DNA from: CALDTK01 sp965215215
GTDB taxonomy: Bacteria; Bacteroidota; Bacteroidia; Chitinophagales; Saprospiraceae
Direction: 5' to 3'
DNA length: 64,000 nucleotides
NCBI GenBank assembly: GCA_965215215.1
Contig: OZ244043.1
Coordinates: 4,216,001-4,280,000, forward strand
The notes under the pieces are model-generated. The model had not been told where the DNA came from. It saw nothing but the letters and a program-made list of their open reading frames with translations, and did not search any database. A program made the position numbers and the translations under genes. Each line of letters opens with the position of its first letter. The stretch's first letter is position 1. This document shows positions 18,428-25,900 of the stretch, one piece after another.

Positions 18428-21088
18428 ATGGCGGGAGGCAAGGGCAAGGGCGGCAAGGTGACCCCACTGATGCGGCAGTACAACGCCATGAAGGCGGAGC
18501 ATCCCGACGCGCTGTTGCTCTACCGGGTGGGCGATTTCTACGAGACGTTCGGGGAGGACGCCGAGCGCTCGGCCGAGACCCTCGGCATCACGCTCACGAG
18601 TCGCAACAACGGCGGTTCGGACGTGCCGCTGGCCGGCTTCCCCCACCACGCCCTCGAGCACTACCTCCCGAAACTCGTGCGCCGGGGCTTCCGGGTGGCC
18701 ATCTGCGAGCAGCTCGAGAAGCCCTCGAAGGAGCGTAAGATCGTGCGGCGTGGCATCACCCAACTCGTGACCCCGGGCGTAGCGCAGGGCGATAACCTGC
18801 TCGACCACAAACGCAACAACTTCCTGGCCGCCGTAGCTCCGGAATCGGGGGGTGGTGGCCGCTTCGGCCTCGCCCTGATCGACATCTCCACCGGCGAGTT
18901 TTACGTGGCGGACGGCTCGCGGGCCTACCTCGACAAGTTGCTGCGCGGCATGGCGCCCGCGGAGGTGGTTTTGCCGAAAGGCTACCTCAAGGCCTGGCGG
19001 GCCGACTTCGGGGAGGATTACTACACCTACCCGCTCGCCGACCACATTTTCGAGGCGGGGTTCGGTCGCGGGAAGCTCGTAGAGCACTTCCGCGTCGCGA
19101 GCCTCAAGGGCTTCGGTATCGAGGAGTCGCCCCTCGCGCAGGCGGCCGGCGGCGCGGCGCTACACTACCTCGCGCAGACGCAACAAAAGCGGTTGCAGCA
19201 CCTCGGTACGGTGCGCAGGTTGTTGCCGGACCGCTACGTGTGGCTCGACCGGTTTACGGTGCGCAACTTGGAATTGGTAACGCCCTCGAACCCGGGCGGC
19301 AAAGCGCTGGTCGACGTGCTCGACGCCACCCTCACCCCCATGGGTGCGCGCACGCTGCGCCGCTGGGTCGTGATGCCGCTCAACGAGCTACCGGGCATCT
19401 CCGCCCGGCACGACGCAGTGAGCGCGCTTTCGCGAAAACGGGCCGTCGCCGAGGGCGTAGCCATCGCGCTGCGCACCGTGGGCGACCTGGAGCGGTTGGC
19501 GGGCAAGGTGGCCACGCGGCGGGTAAACCCGCGGGAGCTCAAGCAATTGCAGCGCGCGCTCAGTGCGGTGCCCGAACTCACCCGAATCCTGCTCGGTGCG
19601 GACGAAGACGTTTTAGCGAAAGCGGGCGGCGCGCTCGACAGCTGCGAGGCACTCGCCGCGGAGCTCGCCCGAACGCTGCGCGAGGAAGTACCCGCCCTAC
19701 TCTCGAAGGGCAACCTGATTGCTGAAGGCGTGGACGCCGAGCTCGACGCCTGGCGCAGCGACGTGGCCAACGCGCAGACCTTACTCAACGAGCTGCGCGA
19801 GCGCGAAGCCGCGAGCACCGGGATCAGCTCACTGAAGGTGAGCTTCAACAACGTGTTCGGCTACTACCTCGAGGTAAGCAACAAATACAAGAATCAGGGC
19901 TTGATCCCGGAGCACTGGGTGCGCAAACAGACGCTCGCCAACGCCGAGCGCTACGTTTCGCCGGAGCTCAAGGAGCTCGAAGGTCGGATACTCGGCGCCG
20001 GTGAACGGATCCAGGAACGGGAAGAAGAGCTGTTCGCGAAGCTGGTGCTCGGGGCGGAGGCGTACGTGGGGAGGCTGCAGGCGACCGCCGCGCGGCTCGC
20101 CGAACTGGATTGCCTGCTGGGCTTCGCCGAGCTGGCGGGGAAATACAAGTGGGTCAGACCGACCCTCGACGGGGGGACCGCCCTCGAGCTGCGGTCGGTG
20201 CGGCACCCCGTGATCGAGGCCCAGCTCGCCCCGGGCGAGCAGTACGTACCGAACGACCTGTGTCTAGACCGCGAGGCGCGTCAGGTGTTGATGATCACCG
20301 GTCCGAACATGTCGGGGAAGTCGGCTATCCTACGCCAGACGGCGCTGGCCGTACTGATGGCCCAAGTAGGCTGTTTCGTGGCCGCGGAAGCGGCGAAGAT
20401 CGGCCTGGTCGACAAGATCTTTACCCGCGTTGGGGCGAGCGACAACATCTCGAGCGGCGAGTCCACCTTCATGGTGGAGATGAACGAGACCGCCTCGATC
20501 ATGAACAACGTCTCGGAACGATCCCTCGTGCTGCTCGACGAGATCGGGCGCGGCACGAGCACCTTCGACGGCGTGAGCATCGCCTGGGCGATCGCGGAGT
20601 ATTTGCACGAACACGGGGAGGCCCGTCCGAAAACCCTGTTCGCGACGCACTACCACGAACTCAACGCGCTCTCGAAGCGGCTCGAGCGCGTGGTCAATCT
20701 TCACGTCGAGACCCAGGAGGCGGGCGATCGGGTCATCTTTTTGCGGACCCTGGCCGAGGGCGGATCGCGCCACAGCTTCGGTATCCACGTAGCGCGCATG
20801 GCGGGCATGCCGACGGCCATCGTCGTGCGCGCCGGCGAGATCCTGCGGCAGCTCGAGCGGCAGCGCCTGGAACAGGGCATCGACACGAGCGACGGTGCCG
20901 ACGGCCCGGTGCGGGCGCAGGTCCGCGCCGAGCGAATTACCTCGCCGGTGCAGCTGAGCATCTTCGAGGCGGGGGACGCGAAGGCGGCGCGCATCCGGAC
21001 GGAGTTGGAGGAGCTGGACATCGACCGCATGACGCCCACCGAGGTGATGATGCAAGTGATGGAATGGCGACGCAGCCTCACTACCTAG
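18428..21088 (+). CDS. mutS: DNA mismatch repair protein MutS
   Basis: An 886-aa ATPase that recognises mismatches and small loops in DNA and recruits MutL. Domains in order: the mismatch-binding domain with Phe-Tyr-Glu in VGDFYETFGEDAE near residue 37; connector, lever and clamp domains; and the ABC-type ATPase with Walker A TGPNMSGKS near 625, Walker B LLDEIGRGTSTFDG near 702 and FATHYHEL. The length is normal. The start follows a TACCTTCC box by 4 bases, possibly a near-leaderless transcript. A partial second copy of its sequence lies upstream at 15843-15974. Two copies of the dispersed 14-mer and one of the related 15-mer lie inside the gene. It is followed after 5 bp by the glycosyltransferase gene. 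Confidence 0.97.
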   Translation: MAGGKGKGGKVTPLMRQYNAMKAEHPDALLLYRVGDFYETFGEDAERSAETLGITLTSRNNGGSDVPLAGFPHHALEHYLPKLVRRGFRVAICEQLEKPSKERKIVRRGITQLVTPGVAQGDNLLDHKRNNFLAAVAPESGGGGRFGLALIDISTGEFYVADGSRAYLDKLLRGMAPAEVVLPKGYLKAWRADFGEDYYTYPLADHIFEAGFGRGKLVEHFRVASLKGFGIEESPLAQAAGGAALHYLAQTQQKRLQHLGTVRRLLPDRYVWLDRFTVRNLELVTPSNPGGKALVDVLDATLTPMGARTLRRWVVMPLNELPGISARHDAVSALSRKRAVAEGVAIALRTVGDLERLAGKVATRRVNPRELKQLQRALSAVPELTRILLGADEDVLAKAGGALDSCEALAAELARTLREEVPALLSKGNLIAEGVDAELDAWRSDVANAQTLLNELREREAASTGISSLKVSFNNVFGYYLEVSNKYKNQGLIPEHWVRKQTLANAERYVSPELKELEGRILGAGERIQEREEELFAKLVLGAEAYVGRLQATAARLAELDCLLGFAELAGKYKWVRPTLDGGTALELRSVRHPVIEAQLAPGEQYVPNDLCLDREARQVLMITGPNMSGKSAILRQTALAVLMAQVGCFVAAEAAKIGLVDKIFTRVGASDNISSGESTFMVEMNETASIMNNVSERSLVLLDEIGRGTSTFDGVSIAWAIAEYLHEHGEARPKTLFATHYHELNALSKRLERVVNLHVETQEAGDRVIFLRTLAEGGSRHSFGIHVARMAGMPTAIVVRAGEILRQLERQRLEQGIDTSDGADGPVRAQVRAERITSPVQLSIFEAGDAKAARIRTELEELDIDRMTPTEVMMQVMEWRRSLTT
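19426..19439 (-). repeat. dispersed 14-mer copy in mutS, codon phase 3
   Basis: GCTTTCGCGAAAAC begins at the third base of a codon; the gene reads LSRK across it. Confidence 0.65.
19610..19623 (+). repeat. dispersed 14-mer copy in mutS, codon phase 1
   Basis: GTTTTAGCGAAAGC begins at the first base of a codon (VLAKA). It is opposite in orientation and different in phase to the copy 170 bp upstream. Confidence 0.65.
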
Positions 21089-21093
21089 CAGCC

Positions 21094-22326
21094 ATGAAGA
21101 TTGGAATGGTCCTCGACGCACCCTACCCGGAGGACGGGCGTGTGACGAAAGAGGCGCTCGCCTTGATCGAGGACGGACACCGGGTCGCCCTCCTGTGCGT
21201 TCGCCGGCCGGGCGAGCCCGAGCGCGTCGAAGCTCAGGGCATCCGGGTCGTCCGCGTTCGCCGCGGACTCTCGCTCTTCGCGAAAACGGCTTGGGACAGC
21301 GTAACGGCACTGCTGTGGCGGCACCCCGTGTTCGATAACGCGCTGCCCGGGTTTATTCGGGACGAAGGGATCGAGGTGTTGCACGTGCACGACCTGCCGC
21401 TGGCCGGTTCGGTGGCCGGGGCCGCGCAACGCGCCGGACTCCCTTGGGTACTGGATCTCCACGAAAATTATCCGGCCGGGCTACAGACTTGGATGGAGCA
21501 CAAAACCAACCCGGTGGTGCTACTCAAAAATCGGCTGCTGATGGGCTACCCGCGGTGGGTGCGTTACGAAGCGAAGATGGTCGAGCGCGCGGACGCCGTA
21601 ATCGGGGTGGTGGACGAGATGAAGGATCGCCTCGTACGACTGCACGACGTCGATCCGGACAAGGTGTCGGTGGTTACGAATTCGGAGTGGCGCGACTTCA
21701 TGGATCAGTATCCGGCCCTGGAGGAGGTTGCCGATTCGTACCCCGGAGAATACTTGATCCTCTACCTGGGCTTCTTCGGTCCGCACCGGGGCGTGGATAC
21801 CGTTATCCGGGCGATGCCGCGGATCTTGGAGCAGGTCCCAAACGCACGTTTCCTCATCGTCGGGCGGGGCAGCTACCAACCGGACCTAGAGCAGCTCGCC
21901 GGTGAGCTCGGCGTGCGCGAGCGCGTGGTGTTCGCCGGCTTCAAACCGTACGCCGAGATCGGGAGCTGGATGCGGCGGGCGGACGTGAATATCACTCCCC
22001 ACAAGCGCAACGAGCACACGGACAACACGGTGCCGCACAAGCTTTTCCACTCCTTACTGGCCGGGCGAGCGACGGTCGTATCGAGCGCGCCACCGCTGCG
22101 GCGCATCGCGGGGGAGACGGGCGGGGCGTTCGTGTTCGAGGCGGAAAACGAGGAGGACCTCGCCCGGGTGGTCGTCGAGGTCCACGGAAACGAGGCCGAG
22201 CGCAGCGAGCGGGCGCGCAAAGGCCGCTACGCCGCCACGGAAGGCGTACACAACTGGGACACCGATCAGCAGAACCTGCGACGCCTGTACAGGAGGCTCG
22301 GCGAGGTGAGCGCACCAGGACGGTAG
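21094..22326 (+). CDS. glycosyltransferase, GT4-like
   Basis: A 410-aa GT-B-fold glycosyltransferase: N-terminal acceptor domain MKIGMVLDAPYPEDGRVTKEA, then HVHDLPLAGSVAGAAQ and DLHENYPAG, then a C-terminal nucleotide-sugar domain with LYLGFFGPHRGVDTVI, NARFLIVGRGSYQ and a Glu-rich region before HKLFHSLLAGRATV. It is cytoplasmic or membrane-associated and transfers a sugar from an activated donor. Neither donor nor acceptor can be read from sequence. The true start is the ATG at 21094, since the open frame before it is a shadow of mutS. The 5-bp gap to mutS suggests co-transcription. Confidence 0.88.
   Translation: MKIGMVLDAPYPEDGRVTKEALALIEDGHRVALLCVRRPGEPERVEAQGIRVVRVRRGLSLFAKTAWDSVTALLWRHPVFDNALPGFIRDEGIEVLHVHDLPLAGSVAGAAQRAGLPWVLDLHENYPAGLQTWMEHKTNPVVLLKNRLLMGYPRWVRYEAKMVERADAVIGVVDEMKDRLVRLHDVDPDKVSVVTNSEWRDFMDQYPALEEVADSYPGEYLILYLGFFGPHRGVDTVIRAMPRILEQVPNARFLIVGRGSYQPDLEQLAGELGVRERVVFAGFKPYAEIGSWMRRADVNITPHKRNEHTDNTVPHKLFHSLLAGRATVVSSAPPLRRIAGETGGAFVFEAENEEDLARVVVEVHGNEAERSERARKGRYAATEGVHNWDTDQQNLRRLYRRLGEVSAPGR
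21273..21287 (-). repeat. dispersed motif copy in the glycosyltransferase gene
   Basis: GCTCTTCGCGAAAAC, the 14-mer with one extra base near the 5' end; the gene reads LFAKT across it. Confidence 0.5.
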
Positions 22327-22384
22327 TTAAGCTTCCGACGCGGCGGCGGAACGGAGTTTAAGAGCCGCCGTACCGCGCCTTCGC

Positions 22385-22864
22385 TCACTCCGCGGACGCC
22401 GCCTCCACCCCCGTACGAAATTCGTCGAGGAGTCGGTTGGTCTCTATGAGTTCTTCGTCGGAGAGCTCCACTTTGAACCGTTGAAAACTGGCGCTCATGG
22501 CTACCGAGGCATCCGTTAGCAAACGTTCGCCTTTTTTGGTCAGGCTCACCTTAACCTGCCGCTTGTCCTCGTTCGAGGCGACCCGGTTGACGTAGCCTTT
22601 TGCCGTAAGGCGATCGACCAGGCGGGAGGCATTGCTCTGCGGATCGAGCATCCGCTCGCTGAGCAGGCGCATCGAAGCCGGTTTCGGAGCTTGGCCGCGT
22701 AAGATGCGCATCATGTTGAATTGCTGCCAGGTGATCCCGTAGGGCTTGAGGGCTGCAAGATTGGCCGATTTAACTACCCCCGTGGTATACAGTAAATTGA
22801 TAACTAGCTTCTGGCGTAAGTCCTCGTACTTGGTTTGTTGAATCGCTTCATCGAGAGAGGGCAT
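22385..22864 (-). CDS. MarR-family transcriptional regulator
   Basis: A 159-aa winged-helix regulator. The central region ITWQQFNMMRILRGQ, PASMRLLSERMLDPQSNASRLVDRL (helix-turn-helix) and GYVNRVASNEDKRQVKVSLTKKG (the wing with the D-x-R pair) match MarR proteins, which bind palindromic operators as dimers and usually respond to small ligands. The start at 22864 (MPSLDEAIQQTKYEDL) is favoured; in-frame alternatives exist 10 and 18 codons upstream. It is convergent with the glycosyltransferase gene, and its 5' side faces the tail of the adhesin gene. Target genes unknown. Confidence 0.87.
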   Translation of the reverse strand: MPSLDEAIQQTKYEDLRQKLVINLLYTTGVVKSANLAALKPYGITWQQFNMMRILRGQAPKPASMRLLSERMLDPQSNASRLVDRLTAKGYVNRVASNEDKRQVKVSLTKKGERLLTDASVAMSASFQRFKVELSDEELIETNRLLDEFRTGVEAASAE

Positions 22865-22940
22865 GGAATGTTTTGTGTTTCTGGAGACAGGCATAAAATA
22901 CCTGGCTCCAACATACACAGCAATTTAGCTACAGGTATAC

Positions 22941-25900
22941 CTAGCGAATTAAGGTGGTGTGTCCACGGACCGACTCTCTGCGACCACCCGCGTATTCGAC
23001 ATCCACCTTCCATATGTAGACACCTGGCCTCGTGTATTCTCCGCGAAATCTACCGTCCCACCCACGCGTCTCGCTGTTGACGGGAAAATTCGCGTCGGTA
23101 TGCACGAGCTCCCCCCAACGATCGAATACCTCGAACGAGCGCACCTGCGTGCCGGATAACCCGTGTACCAACAGTAGATCATCCCGACCGTCGTCGTTCG
23201 GCGAGAAGGCCGTAGGTAGCAGGACGCCCTTCGTCTTCGTAACCGAGATCCGCACGAGATCCTCGGCCTCGCAACCGCTCGCGTCGTTGATCTGCACCCG
23301 GACGACGCCCTGGTTGCGTGGCGTAAACAGCGGCTGCGCGCACTCCAAGCAACTAAACAGCTCCGAATCAGCCGGCGACCAGTAGTAGTCGATGGCCCCC
23401 TGCGCGCCGGTCACGCTGGGCTCGAGCGTGACGCTCTCCCCCAGGTCGACGCTCAGCTCGTCGCCGAGCTCTACGGCGAGCGGTTCCGGATCCACTACGT
23501 CGAGCCACAGGGTGTCGGATGTGCAGCCCGATCGATCGCGCGCTCGTGCCGCGTAACGACCCGATTCCAGATACCGAAAGTCGGGGAAGATGTTGTAATC
23601 CACCCCCGTGATGGCGTAAGCGTAGGGGCCGGTGCCCCCCGATGCGCTCAGTGCGATGGCCCCGTCGCGGTCGCCGCTGCAACTCACCGTATCGGCGATT
23701 CCGATTAGCTCGACCTGCGACGCCGTGGTCACGGAGATCAGTTCCCGCAGGACGCAACCGTTGGCGTCCTCCACGTCTACGGCGTAGGATCCTTCGGGTA
23801 AATCTTCGGCCTTCGCGCCCGTGCTACCATCCGACCACGCGTACCGGTACGGACGGATCCCACCGGTGACCGCGACGGCCGCGGCCCCCGAGGCCTCGTC
23901 GAAGCAGTTTACCTCCGTGAGCTCGATCTCGGCCACGAGCGCGGTCGGCTCGGCGATGGTGACGGAGGCCGTGTCGACGCAACCGTTGGCGTCTGAGATC
24001 GTGGCGCTGTAGGTCCCCGCCGCGAGGTCGGTCACCTGTTGCGCGCCGGGCGTGCTCGTACCGTCGAGCCAGGCGTAGGTGTACCCGGGTACCCCGCCCC
24101 CGGCCTCGAGCCGCGCGCTACCGTCGGCCCCGCCGGCGCAACGCACGTCTCGCTCCCGCAGCGCGCGCGCCGCAACCGGCGTGGGTTCGCCGATTTGTAC
24201 GTTCGCCGAGGCGGTACAGCCGCGCGCATCCGTACCGGTCACGCGCACGATGGCCTGTCCCTGCAGGCCGGTTATCCGCGGTCCGGTTTCCGCGGGATTC
24301 AGCTCCCAGGCGTAAGTCAGGCCCGAGGCCGCCCGGTCTTCCGTCCCGTACCGCGCCGCGAGCACGGTGGCCGCGCCATCGGTATCCGCGAAGCAGGTCA
24401 CGGGCGTTTGGTCGAGGACGAGCCGGATCTCGGGAAGCTCGGGTACCGTAACCGTAGTCGTGAAGGTGCAGCCCGCCACGTCGGCTACCGTCACGAAGTG
24501 TGGTCCGCCCACGAGTGCCCCCGCCGTGAGCCCGCGCTCGCCGTTGTCCCAGAGCACGTCGAAGGGCGCCGTGCCGCCGGTTACGGACACTTCGGCACCT
24601 CCGTTGGCCGCCGCGTAGCAGATGGTATCCCCCGGGGTGGCCGCCAGCGCGATGGCCACGGGCTGGGTTACGTCGACCGGCCGCTGGATCCTGCAGCCGT
24701 TTCCGTCCCTGAACTCGAGCTGGTAGGTCCCGGGGGGCAGTTGGGTAGGACTACTTCCGTAAAACTCGTAACCGTTCGGTCCCGTCCACAGAAAGGTGTA
24801 CGGCTCGGCACCGCCCGTCGGCGCGGTCGTGATGCGTCCGTCGTCGTAGCCGAAACAGCTCACCGGATCCACCCGCAGGTCCAGATCGACGGGGGCCGGC
24901 TCGTCGAGCGTCACCACGTGCGTCACCGAGCACCCGTTCGAGTCACTCACCGTGGCCGTGTAGGTACCGGCGGCGAGCCCGGTGCGTGTGCTCGCGCTGA
25001 TACCGTCCGCCCAGAGCACGGTGTACGGGGGGGTTCCCCCGCTCGGCAAAACGGTCGTCTCCCCGGTCGCCGAGCCGTTGCAGGTCACCGGCTGGATGGT
25101 GTGCGTGGCCGCGAGTACCGGCGGTTGCTCGACCCGCGCGTTCGCCGTGGCGAAGCAGCCCGCCGCGCTGTCCGTGACCACCACGCCGTAGCTGCCTTGC
25201 GGCAGTCCGGTCAGCAGGCTATCCGTCGTCGCCGCGCCCGTGGTCCAGGAGTACGTATACGGTTTGCGGCCGCCGGTTACGGACGCTCGTACGAGCCCCG
25301 TGCTTTCGCCAAAACAGCGCACGCCGGTCGGCGTGAGCGTAGCCGCGAGCGCCTGCGGTTGCATGAGCGTCCCGGTCGCGAGCACCTGGCATCCGTTCGC
25401 GTCCGTCACGGTGACCTGGTACGAACCGGCCGCGCGTTGCCCCACGGTGTCGAGCGCGCTCCCATCGTCCCAGAGGTAGGTGTACGGTGCGGTGCCTCCC
25501 CCCACGGAGGTCCGTACGGATCCGTCGCCCGAGCCAAAACAAGACAAGTCCCGGCGCGTCGCCGCGAGCGTGAGCACGGCCGGGTCGACGAGCGTGAAGC
25601 TGGTGTCGGCGGTGCAGCCGAGGCCATCGCGGACGGTGACCGTGTGGCCCCCCGGCGCGAGATTGCGGAGCGTGGAGTCCGCACCGAATAAGCCCCCGTC
25701 GACGGCGTACGTGTAGGACCCATTCCCGTCGGCGGCGGAGACCCGAACGCGCGCGTCGGCGGCCCCCGCGCAGCTGATCGAATCGACGGCGTACGCGGCG
25801 CGGAGCGGCTGCGGGTAGACTATCGCGACCGAATCGCTGACCTGACAACCCGCGGCGTCACGGACGTAAACGTGGTACGTCCCCGCCAGCGGGAAAGACG

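Noticed and set aside
20110..21093. N-terminal extension of the glycosyltransferase through mutS
   Set aside because: It is a low-complexity Arg/Pro/Gly-rich shadow frame within mutS. The GT fold begins at 21094.
22327..22384. Terminator between the glycosyltransferase and MarR genes
   Set aside because: A CGGCGG/CCGCCG stem is possible, but the loop is large and no T-run follows.
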